NCBI GenBank assembly: GCA_963680875.1
Contig: OY804590.1
Location: 17,978,886 to 18,042,885, forward strand
Source: Bathymodiolus brooksi
Taxonomy: Eukaryota; Mollusca; Bivalvia; Mytilida; Modiolidae
Direction of reading: 5' to 3'
DNA: 64,000 bases
The position numbers were made by a program, and so were the translations under genes. The notes under the pieces were generated by a model. It was not told the DNA's origin and did not search any database. It saw only the letters and a program-made list of their open reading frames with translations. How positions within the stretch are numbered: position 1 is the stretch's first letter; each line of letters opens with the position of its first letter. Positions 32,013-42,054 of the stretch are shown here, piece after piece.

Positions 32013-33650
32013 ATGGAAACAATTTGTGATCCATGCTCAGAATAAAACAAAAGGCTTGTTGCTGAAAAATATTGTTCGGATTGTGAAGAAAAGCTATGCA
32101 CAGAATGTGCTGAATGGCATCTGCGGAGTAAGGAATTTAGATCGCATCATGTAATTGATTTGTCGTCGATAGGACCACGAATACCACCATCTTCTAAAAT
32201 AAACTATGAAATACACACAGACGTCCAGATTGATTATTTCTGTAGTCAACACGATGTTGTATGCTGTAGAGCTTGTCTTTCGGATAGCCATAGGTCTTGT
32301 GAGACTGTTTTACCTTTAGACTCTGCTTCAAAGGACGTCAAAAATTCTTCTTTACTTTTCGATACGTTAGAAGAACAAGATTATATGACTGAAACATTGC
32401 AGAAAATAGAAGAAAATAGAGACCGAGAACAAAAAATTACTGAAACAGAAGAAGTCACTGATAATAAACAAATCAGTACAGCTAAATCAAAAGTTCTAAA
32501 ATATCTAGATGAGATTGAAGAAAGATTAATAACTGAAGTAGGGTCTGTACAGGAAAAAAATGAGGAGAAAATAAACAGAGAAAAACATGAAATTTGTCAA
32601 TTAACATTGATTTTAAAAGACAATAAACAAGAACTAGAATTCCTAAAAGACAATGGCTCTAATAATCAGCTATTTCTAACTTTACGAAAACAAATAACAA
32701 ACATCCAGAAAACAGACAAGAAGATTCATGACATGTCGTCTGCTATTAATGAAATTGACATGGAGTTTGAAGAAATTAAGAATGTCAACATTGAAACAAT
32801 CGGATCATTGTCACAAATTACCCGACCTTGTCCTATTAAATATAAATCAATGAAAGTACAACATCAACAGGTAGAACAAGATAGAAGACAAACACTGACC
32901 GAATTCATAAAAGAAGGTGAAGTTAATTTAAAACAAGGCGAACAATACTATTTAACAGACATGGCTGTCACTTCTGACAACAAATTACTACTTTGTGAGT
33001 ATCTGCCATCTCATCACAAGATATATATATACAAGGATTACAAAACCTATGAAGATAAAATATCGCTGACCAGTTCACCATGGGGTATTACTGTAGTACC
33101 ATGTACAGATAAAGCAGTAGTTACTCTTCTAGATGAGAGATCCATACAATTTATCAACACTACTAACAATACAAAGGACAACCAGATAAACATAGGAGAA
33201 GATTGTACAGGTGTCTCTGCTGTAAAGGACAAAATGTACATCGGTGGACTTGGTAAAGTTTTAATTTTAAATACAGATGGATCTCGTGTAAGAGAGATAA
33301 GAACTGATGATGGCGTTAATTACAACTTATTGTATAATGAAAGGAATGATCAGTTGTTGTTAAGACAGATGATGAGATTGTGTTGTATCAATTTAGATGG
33401 CCACGTTATATATAGATACGACATATCAGGATGGGAAGGACTGGCTGTGGATCAACAAGGTCATGTATACATATGTGGACTTGTTTCACACGACATTCAC
33501 AGGTTGTCACCAGATGGAACATTACGTGATATAGTATTAAGTGAACATGATGGTGTTGACAGACCAGAGGGTATAACATTTAACAATGACTTTACAAAAC
33601 TGTTCATTATAACTAGAGGTAAGATTGTATTAGTTTATAGTTGTAAATGA
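32013..33650 (+). CDS. TRIM-like protein: B-box 1, B-box 2, coiled coil, NHL-type propeller; in-frame stop in B-box 1
   Basis: The frame is open from 32046 to the TGA at 33648, but the only upstream ATG (32013, after a TTCTACTTGTAG acceptor-like site) is followed by TAA at codon 11 (32043-32045). With that codon read through, the product is 545 aa. It would have a B-box 1 (CDPC, CSDC, CTEC, then H and HH), a B-box 2 (C-x2-H-x4-C-x2-C-x4-H-x2-C: FCSQHDVVCCRACLSDSH), a coiled coil of about 150 residues rich in E, K and Q, and a C-terminal propeller with NHL-like strands (LAVDQQGHVYICG, RLSPDGTLRDIV, PEGITFNNDFTKLFI). There is no RING finger. TRIM-like proteins of this layout are numerous in bivalves and act in ubiquitin signalling or immunity elsewhere in the family. 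After the stop the first in-frame ATG is 32385, beyond both B-boxes. This is either a recent pseudogene, an allele-level nonsense change or a sequencing error. Otherwise the frame is intact over 1.6 kb. Confidence 0.8.
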
Positions 33651-33654
33651 AAGA

Positions 33655-33765
33655 TTTTATATTTTGTAAATGAAAGATTTTTATATTTTGTAAATGAAGG
33701 ATTTTTATATTTTGTTGAAGGATTTTTATATTTTGTAGATGAAGGAATTTATATTTTGAGGACAT
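33655..33765. repeat. Short tandem repeat, about 25 bp x 4-5
   Basis: GAAAGATTTTTATATTTTGT with small changes follows directly on the TRIM-like stop codon. Confidence 0.75.
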
Positions 33766-33923
33766 GAATGATATTGACAAGTCACATTTTTTATTTCCAA
33801 TTAAGGAGCCCTTTCGGGCAGAACAATTAACAAAGAATTTAATACAATGATTATGGATTGATTACATTGATTGGAAGATGACAATATTTTATGAAACAAA
33901 CAAATCAAAATTTAATCATACAA

Positions 33924-34165
33924 ACCACGTGATATAACATTTAACAATGACTTACAAAACTGTTAATCATAAGTAGAAATAAGACTGTAGTAGTTTATAT
34001 TTTGTAGATGAAGGATTTTTATATTTTGTAAATAAAATATTTTTTGTTTATTTTGTGGACAAGATGGTATCAATTGACAAGTCACAAACCATGTGATATA
34101 ATATTTAACAATGACTTACAAAACTGTTAATTATAAGTAGAAATAATTCTATATTAATTAGTTGA
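33924..34165 (+). pseudogene. Two degenerate copies of the TRIM-like gene's 3' end
   Basis: GATATAACATTTAACAATGA followed by CTTACAAAACTGTTAATCAT occurs at about 33931 and, with changes, at about 34095. It matches the gene's own last codons and UTR at about 33570-33640 (ATAACATTTAACAATGAC, TTTACAAAACTGTTCAT). Both copies are short and lack the rest of the gene. Confidence 0.75.
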
Positions 34166-34479
34166 TAGCTTTAAATGAAGATTGTTTTTTACTTTGTGAT
34201 AACAATATGCTTCCTCATGTGTATGTACTGTAGATGAAAGTAGTAAAATATAGATCTAATTAATTTTACTGGATAATTTTAATTTGATTTGTGTTAATTA
34301 TTGGAGTATAAAGGATGCTAATTAATGGATTATTGCTAACATTGTACATTTTGATGTGAATCGTGGAACTTTTGCTCATTTACATTGAAGTACCTGTACC
34401 AAGCCACCAAAATACTAGTAGTTGATTTGGGAATTATTCCCAAAGTGTGGTGGGTTGGGGTTTTTTTTATTTTATCACA

Positions 34480-34860
34480 ACATTTGCCGTGATTTGGATC
34501 ATTTACAACAGTTGGACAATTAAGAACATTCCGCTCATTTATATGGACAATTAACAACCGTTGGATGTTTAACAACATTTGTACAATTTACAACAATTTG
34601 TACAATTTACAACAATTTGGTCATGTACAACATTTGAACTATTTAGATTAACAATAGTGTGATCATTTACAACATTTGGACAATTTACAACATTTGAACT
34701 ATTAACAATATTTGGTCCATTCACAATATTTGGACCATTCACAACCTGTGGACTATTAACAATATTGTGATCATTTAAAACATTTGGATCATTCACCATA
34801 TTTGGACAATTTACAACATTTGGATCATTACAATATTTGGACAATGATAACATGTTTTTA
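34480..34860. repeat. Degenerate 18-bp repeat (ACAACATTTGGACCATTT type)
   Basis: About 20 imperfect copies. The minus strand translates to a hexapeptide theme (NVVNCP/NIVNGP) because the unit is a multiple of three; it is not taken as a gene. Confidence 0.8.
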
Positions 34861-35049
34861 TAGAATATTGCATGCATACAATTTATATATAAAGTATTAC
34901 CTGTACAATGTGTCTATTTATAGCATATCAAATACACATTTATTATAAGTCCAATACATAACAGATATATCATGGCAATCGGAAACACACACATTTTTTT
35001 TTTGGCCTAAAGTTAAATGAAAATAAAAATCTAGATAATATATATTAAG

Positions 35050-35197
35050 GGTTTATGGTATTTAACGCCACTTTCAACAATATTTTAATTATATCGTGGC
35101 GATCAGTTTTATTGCTGACAGAGTTCCCAGAGAAAACAGCAGTCCTGTCGCAAATCACTGACAAACTTTATCACATAATGTTGTATCGAGTACACCA
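35050..35197 (-). mobile_element. SINE family 1, head-truncated
   Basis: TTAACGCCACTTTCAACAAT, ATATCGTGGCGATCAG and CACTGACAAACTTTATCACA in minus-strand order; it stops after GAGTACACCACG. Confidence 0.75.
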
Positions 35198-35343
35198 CGA
35201 CATAAATTACTTGCTGTTCCATATAATGTTCATCCTTAACAGCTTAACCTCATATTTTGCCTTATTAATAAAATGAGGGAAATTACATTTTACAAGACAT
35301 TATCAATACTGAGATCACTATCATAACTATGATAGTTTGATAT

Positions 35344-35558
35344 TAAATCAGTGCCTATCACCACTAAAGTTGTGCGTTCGATTCCCGCTTATGGTGAGGT
35401 GTACTCTATACATCTTTATCATGTTTATGTTATCAAGCTTTAGAGATTTATTGCAGGTCAGTGGTTTTATCAATATTCCGGTTTCCTTCACCATATTGAA
35501 CCACCAACCACCATTTCATAGATAACATATTGCTACAAGTGATGTTAAGCACTAATTA
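35344..35558 (+). mobile_element. SINE family 1 copy with intact B-box
   Basis: CAGTGCCTATCACCACTAAA, a B-box GCGTTCGATTCCCGC close to consensus, then GGTGAGGTGTACTCTATACA and the end TGATGTTAAGCAC. It lies opposite the copy at 35050-35197. Confidence 0.7.
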
Positions 35559-35984
35559 ATCTAGCGATTTTAAATTGATTATGATCTTATGTGTATACAT
35601 TTTTAATGATGGTTGTTAGTTAAACCTGATCATTCAGAAACAACAAACACAATTTTTACAATTTGTACATACATAGAGAAAAAACATTGCAATTTTCTTC
35701 GTCTGTTGTCCGTTTGTCATTTTTCGTCAACACTTTATCTAACCTAATTACAAAGAATCATGGAAGTTGTCGCTCACATTAACCTCTCTTTATCATTGAT
35801 GGCCTTTTCAAATTTTAATGTTCTAATCAAAATCGCTGACACAGAATGAACCATACTATATTTACATTCTCACTTTTCAAATGTCTGGATTGATGCGAAT
35901 CAACACTGAAATAAGATCCTGATTGGCTCCCATGTCAAATATAAACTTTAGTACATTGTAAGAATATTTCTTCTTGCATCACCT

Positions 35985-36325
35985 TGCCAATGGAAATGTC
36001 AGTTTTTGCCATCACTTGGCGTCCGTCGTCCGTTAACTTTTCACATTTTAATGTTCTCCTCCAAAACTGCTTGTCCAAATGAACAGAAACTTAGTAGCTA
36101 TTGGAATCATCTATGGAAGGTCTTCTATTAAAATTGCTCATTTTGTCTTTATTGGTTAAAAAACATGACCACCACAGACAATTTTTGTTTCTGATTGGTT
36201 AATTTCTTAAAATTCTTCTCCTCTGAAACTCAGTTGCCAAATGAACAAAAATTTGGTAGAAAGTACCTATGGAAAGTTCTGTATAAGGTTTCCTCAAAAC
36301 AGAATGAAAGGTGAGCAACAAAGAA
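35985..36325. mobile_element. Short copy of the 14474-16158 element family
   Basis: CACTTGGCGTCCGTCGTCCG, CTTTTCACATTTTAATGTTC, two units with TCTATGGAAGGT-type cores and the terminal AGAATGAAAGGTGAGCAAC. Confidence 0.7.
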
Positions 36326-36394
36326 TTTTAGCTCCCTGACACGTGGCAGTTTTTAACATAGGAGCCTATTGGGAAATGAATAACAGCTTTTCTT

Positions 36395-36680
36395 AAGAGG
36401 AGTTTCAAGATACCAAAGCCGAAAGGGGAAATAAGAATCCGTAAATCGAAGGACGGACAACACAATGGCAAAAAAGGACAAAAGGACAAACAATGATCTA
36501 CAAAACATACACATAAAACTAAAGATCGTGTAACACAAACCCTACTAAAAATCGGGACTGAACTTGGGTGCTCGGGAAAGGTAAGCTGTACTTGCTCCAC
36601 TAGTGGTACTCGTCGTGTTAATCTGATTACAAATCCGGTGATAGGTCATGAATGAAGAAAGGACCGGTGCCGTATGGTAT
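36395..36680 (-). mobile_element. Penelope-like element 3' UTR
   Basis: TTTCAAGATACCAAAGCC, GACAACACAATGGC, AAACTAAAGATCGTG, GAACTTGGGTGCTCGGGAAA and CTCCACTAGTGGTACTCG follow the minus-strand order of the copy at 53706-54110. Confidence 0.85.
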
Positions 36681-36699
36681 ATTGACCCCCTTTTTGAAA

Positions 36700-37525
36700 T
36701 CAAACCCCCCTGTATGGTAAATTGAACCCCCATGTTATTTTGACCCCCTCATTTCTAATCAAGAGATAGGCAGGGGGTCAAAATACCATGGATAGGGGGT
36801 CAAAATACCATGGGTAGGGGGGTCGATGTACCATGGGTAGGAGGTCAAAATACCATGGGTAGGGTGGTCGATATACCATTGGTAGAGGGTCAAAATACCA
36901 TAGGTAGTGGGTCGATATACCATGGGTATGGGGCTCCATATACCATTGATAGGGGGTCAAAATACCATGGGTAAATGGGTCTTTATACCATGGATAGGGG
37001 GTCAAAATACCATGGGTAGGAGTATCGATATACCATGGGTAGGGGGCTCCATATACCATTGGTAGGGGGTCAAAATACCATGGGTAAGTGGATCTTTATA
37101 CCATAGATAGGGGGTCAAAATACCATGGGTAGGGGTCGATATACCATGGGTAAGATTGTCGATATACCATGGTAGGGGTCGATATACCATGGGTAAGATT
37201 GTCGATATACCATGGGTAGGGGGGTCAAAATACTATGGATGGGGAGGTGGTCAAAATACCATGGATAGGGGTGTCAAAATACCATGGGTATGGGGGTCGA
37301 TATACCATGGGGAGGTGTTCAAAATACCATGGGTAGTGGGGTCTAAATACCATGGGTAAGTGGGTAGTATACCATGGGTAGGGGTTCAAAATACCATTGA
37401 TAGGGGGTCAATATAACATGGGTAAGGGAGATCAAAATACCATGAGTAAGTGGGTCAAAACACCATGGGTAAGTGGGTCTTCATACCATGGGTACGGTGT
37501 CAAAATACCATGGATAGGGGGTCGA
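36700..37525. repeat. About 22-bp minisatellite (GGTCAAAATACCATGGGTAGG)
   Basis: About 37 imperfect copies, alternating GTCAAAATACC and GTCGATATACC types. It gives chance frames on both strands (62-93 codons) that are not genes. Confidence 0.93.
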
Positions 37526-37527
37526 TA

Positions 37528-38318
37528 TGTCACATGACTAGTATATCACATGACTAGTATTTTAGTGTATCACATGACTAGTATTTTACAGTGTATATCA
37601 CATGACTAGTATTTTACAGTGCATATCACATGACTAGTATTTTACAGTGTATCACATGACTAGTATTTTACAGTGTATATCACATGACTAGTATTTACAA
37701 TGTATATCACATGACTAGTATTTTACAGTGTATCACATGACTAGTATTTTACAATGTATCACATGACTAATATTGTACAGTGTATTTCACTTGACTAGTA
37801 TTTTACAATGTATAACACATGACTAATATTTTACAGTGTATCCCATGACTAGTATTTTACAGTGTATATCACATGAATAGTATTTTACAGTGTACATCAT
37901 ATGACTAGTATTTTACAGTGTATATCACATGACTACTATTTTACAGTGTATATCACATGACTAGTACGTTACAATGTATATCACATGACAAGTATTTTAC
38001 AATGTATATCACATGACTAGTTTTTTACCATGTATTTCACATGAATAGTATTTTACAGTGTATCACATGACTAGTATTTTACAGTGTATATCACCTAATT
38101 TGTATTTTACAGTGTACATCACATGACTAGTATTTTAAAGTGTATATCACATGACTACTATTTTACAGTGTATATCACATGACTAGTATTTTACAGTGTA
38201 TATCACATGACTACTATTTTACAGTGTATATCACATGACTAGTATGTTACAGTGTATATCACATGACTAGTATTTACAATGTATATCACATGACTAGTAT
38301 TGTACAGTGTAGTGCATA
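37528..38318. repeat. 28-bp minisatellite (TATATCACATGACTAGTATT)
   Basis: About 28 imperfect copies of a 26-28-bp unit ending TTACAGTG, starting where the 22-bp array stops. No coding potential. Confidence 0.95.
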
Positions 38319-38819
38319 CCTGTAACGATAAGAATCATTCCTAGCACTTGTTACTGCCGTTCTATCCTGGTACCTACAATAATAAAAACAGAAACCAGTT
38401 TTTAACAATGTCTGCCGTTATCATTATTATGAATTATAAAATTATAGAACAATCATCAGTGTTGAGTTAAATGTTCATTAAAATTATTGTCAAAATAAAT
38501 TCGAGAGCGGACAATAGTTATATTCTATATTTCGGAGGTTGTTTAATTGTGTGTTTGCATGTATTGTTTTCTTTTGTTTCTTATTTGTTTGTTTTTAGAT
38601 GTGGTTTTCTTTGTTCACTTGAAAATTATTTCAAATTGTTCTCAAGGCTGTTAACTGGTAGTAGTCGTTAACATTGAACATTCTTTGTTTTTTTTCCTTT
38701 TACATATTAATAAGTATAAAATTGAGACATGTAATAAAATGAAAAACAAAAACTACCACGCTGTCAAAATAGTTTTAAAATCCAATAGAAAGATAATAGA
38801 AACTAGCAACATCGATATT

Positions 38820-39845
38820 ACTAGCACACATATACATGACCGCTCTATTCCTAGCACACATATACATGACCGCTCTATTCCTAGCACATATATACATGAC
38901 CGTTCTATTCCTAGCACACATATACATGACCGCTCTATTCCTAGCACACATATACATGACCGCTCTATTCCTAGCACACATATACATGACCACTCTATTC
39001 CTAGCACACATATACATGACTGCTCTATTCCTAGCACACATATACATGACCGCTCTATTCCTAGCACACATATACATAACCACTCTATTCCTAGCACACA
39101 TATACATGACCACTCTATTCCTAGCACACATATACATGACCGCTCTATTCCTAGCAAACATATACATGACCGCTCTATTCCTAGCATACATATGCATGAC
39201 CGCTCTATTCCTAGCACACATATACATGACCACTCTATTCCTAGCACACATATACATGACCGCTCTATTCCTAGCACACATATACATGACCGCTCTATTC
39301 CTAGCACACATATACATGACCGCTCTATTCCTAGCACACATATACATGACCGCTCTATTCCTCTATTCCTAGCAAACATATACATGACCGCTCTATTCCT
39401 AGCATACATATGCATGACCGCTCTATTCCTAGCACACATATACATGACCGCTCTATTCCTAGCAAACATATACATGACCGCTCTATTACTAGCATACATA
39501 TACATGACCGCTCTATTCCTAGCACACATATACATGACCGCTCTATTTCTAGCACACATATACATGACCGCTCTATTCCTAGCACACAAATACATGACCG
39601 CTCTATTCCTAGCACACATATACATGACCACTCTATTCCTAGGCACACATATACATGACCGCTCTATTCCTAGCACACATATACATGACGCTCTATTCCT
39701 AGCACACAATACATGACCGCTCTATTCCTAGCACACATATATATGACCGCTCTATTCCTAGCACACATATACATGACCACTCTATTCCTAGCACACATAT
39801 ACATGACCGCTCTATTCCTAGCACACATATACATGACCGCTCATA
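38820..39845. repeat. 30-bp minisatellite, about 34 copies
   Basis: The unit CTAGCACACATATACATGAC plus CGCTCTATTC repeats almost exactly, with a 7-base slip near 39361 and 1-base slips near 39643, 39690 and 39707. Because 30 is a multiple of three, several frames stay open on both strands, the longest 343 codons with a ten-residue period (THIHDRSIPS). Left and right flanks (ACCACGCTGTCAAAATAG; TTGATACAGACACTTCAATA) match dispersed sequence at 40090-40200 and 56215-56320, where a single unit-like phrase ACACACAAATACATGACC stands. Confidence 0.95.
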
Positions 39846-40074
39846 TTGCATGCTTGATACAGACACTTCAATAAAACATGGTGGTGTCTAAGCTAGTTTT
39901 ATGGACTTAAACATAATTGTATGAATATGATAAAAAATAGAAAATAAAAAAGGGTTTCTGTAGACATTTTTTCAATATTGTTGGCACGGAAATTTGTACG
40001 TATGTGCTTGAACCGTCAAAACAAAGTTTAAATACCCACAACGTCATGAAAAATCGAAGCAACTGCGTAATAAA

Positions 40075-40235
40075 TTGAAAAACAAAACATGTCACAATGT
40101 CGGAACAGTTCCAAAGTCAAAAATCGTAGATCGATACCCCGAACACTCTTATACATAATTGCTCACTTTCCTGACTTGATACAGGCACTTCTTTTAAAAG
40201 TGGCTGGGTTAATCATAAGTACGTGTATGTTTGTC
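40075..40235. repeat. Dispersed repeat D (single-copy counterpart of the 30-bp array flanks)
   Basis: GTCACAATGTCGGAACAGTT, CAAAAATCGTAGATCGATAC, TCACTTTCCTGACTTGATAC and GTGGCTGGGTTAA are shared with 56215-56330; the inverse of GTCGGAACAGTTCC occurs at about 48220. Confidence 0.65.
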
Positions 40236-40261
40236 CCACTATTTTGCTATGTTTTATTTTA

Positions 40262-40480
40262 TAGTGCTATCTCACTGAAAATAAACGTTAGAGAATACCG
40301 ATGGTGCAATAAATAATGGACAACCCAGAGAAGCTGGCAACATAGCATACACAAGACGAAGAACACAACACAATATGTATTGGACATCACTTTACGCAAA
40401 CATACACACACAAAGGCAAATAAAAATCAACAAAAACAAAACAAATCAAAAACAAAAAACGCAAACATGCACAAAAACAA
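40262..40480. repeat. Dispersed repeat family B, copy 2
   Basis: GTTAGAGAATACCGATGGTG, GACAACCCAGAGAAGCTGGC and ACACAATATGTATTGGACAT, followed by A-rich sequence. Confidence 0.65.
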
Positions 40481-40499
40481 ACAGGATAAAACAAGAGCC

Positions 40500-41035
40500 T
40501 GCAAACAACTGGAAGTAAAGACGAACTGAACATTGTTTCTATGCCGAAATCGTAACAGACATCACAACAGGTGCTCGCGAATATATCATAGGGAATTATT
40601 TTTTTTTAAATAATTTTGTTTTATTTACCCGCTAGTATATGTAGATATCACATTTAGCGCGTACGACTCGTCTCTGAAATAATCCCCATGAGGTACGCTC
40701 AAATCGAAAGATTGGAAAGCCAAATAATTTAAAGTTTTGGGAGCATTAATTTTTTTTGGTTTAATATACATAATCTTTTGGTTTAATACCAAAGAGCAGT
40801 AACAGAATAGCCAAATTCGGCTAATGTCACCTATGTCTGAGGGAGGAGAACCTTAGTTTTTATTAATAATTACATTATTTAGAAACTGTAAATATTACCT
40901 GTATGATTGTGGATAGCTACCAGCTGTTGGTCGGCTTTGGTAATTATAATATGCACTGCTTGCATACCAAGAACTATAACAATATGTTGCTTAAACTATT
41001 CCCCCGAGGTAACTAGAGGGAATAGATATATATAA
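40500..41035. other. Non-coding stretch, no gene seen
   Basis: AT-rich; AGCGCGTACGACTCGTC at about 40655 resembles a phrase near 48325 and may be repeat D debris. No ORF is supported. Confidence 0.4.
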
Positions 41036-41074
41036 TATCTATTGTTTAACAAAGGCAACTGTCGGAGCGTAAAA

Positions 41075-41360
41075 TGTGTGACAAGTGATTGTTGTTGAAC
41101 GCAATTGTTTTAGCTAAATCATAGTGCGAACAGGTTATGTGCAGTGGAATGATGATGTCCGCTTTATGCTTGACCAACACGCTTAGACACCTCAACCTTA
41201 TTCCAAGCTGGCCAGTCTTTGTTCTTACTCATTAATGCTGTCTACTTATTGGAAAAGCAAAAATTACCAATTTTACAGTCTTTGTTTTGACCCTACGGGG
41301 ACCCGATTCCAAGATTTGCCACACTAATAACCATTACACCACCGGTGTGGCTCGTTAGTG
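41075..41360 (-). mobile_element. SINE family 2, diverged copy
   Basis: Shares with the 50440-50800 copy ATTGTT(G/C)(A/T)TAACGC-type sequence, a GATGATGTC(C/T)GCTTT block and a minus-strand tRNA-like head (GGTGGTGTAATGGTTATTAG), with a degraded B-box (TGGAATCGGGTCC). Confidence 0.55.
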
Positions 41361-41420
41361 AGGGGTCGCCACGATATATCCGAGATATTGCTTAAAGTGG
41401 CGTGAAACACCATAACCTCC
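41361..41420 (+). mobile_element. SINE family 1, 3'-end fragment
   Basis: GGGTCGCCACGATATATCCG then ATTGCTTAAAGTGGCGTGAA, the SINE 1 end, abutting SINE family 2. Confidence 0.65.
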
Positions 41421-41589
41421 GCTTGTGGGGAATGTCAAGCTCCTTGTATGTAAAGGATAACTTGCAGCAACATGTTTAAGGGCGGGGGTTGGGTCGATAA
41501 TGGCCATTTGCATGACAAATTATTAAGATCCTGTACATAGACACTTCCTCCAATACCACCTTTTTTGCTGCATGCTTTGTTCTTAATCA

Positions 41590-41770
41590 GAAGCCGTAAA
41601 TAGAAGAGCAGGTAATAGAATGTCCAAAAAAGAACAAAAGAAAAACAAACAATGGAAAAACAGTACACAGAAAACTGAAGATTGCGCAACTTAAACCCCA
41701 CGAAAATCCAGGAATAAACTCATGAGCTCCGAAAGTGTAATCAGTTCCTGCTCCAATATTAGCACCCGGC
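41590..41770 (-). mobile_element. Penelope-like element 3' UTR, diverged
   Basis: CAGAAGCCGTAAATAGAAGA, CTGAAGATTGCGCAACTTAA, CTCATGAGCTCCGAAAGTGT and AGTTCCTGCTCCAATATTAG follow the family order at lower identity. Confidence 0.65.
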
Positions 41771-42054
41771 ATACTTCTACTACATCAAATAAATATGCCC
41801 ACATTCTATTTTATTTGTCTACTACCACTATTTCAGATTTGTTCACACTTCAAACGAGTAGAAAATGTAAGGAGATTTAAATATTATATTTATTTTAAAT
41901 AAAAACGAGTCATTTGTTACCATTATTAATGAATTATGTTTCAGATTTAGGAAGGTATGTACCTGGGAATACCCACGGTGGTTAGAAAAACATATTATCC
42001 ATCATAGCTTCTTATTAGTCTAGCCATTGCACATATTTCAATAAAAAAAACTGA

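Noticed and set aside
32160..33650. Start of the TRIM-like protein at 32160
   Set aside because: The codon there is TTG, an unlikely eukaryotic start; B-box 1 homology extends upstream to the ATG at 32013 through a stop codon.
36778..37359. Tyrosine/proline-rich frames (HGILTPYPWY themes)
   Set aside because: Translations of the 22-bp array, which cycles through frames.
38685..39716. 343-codon plus-strand frame and 318-codon minus-strand frame
   Set aside because: Both are translations of the 30-bp array; several frames on both strands are equally open, and the flanks are dispersed repeat.
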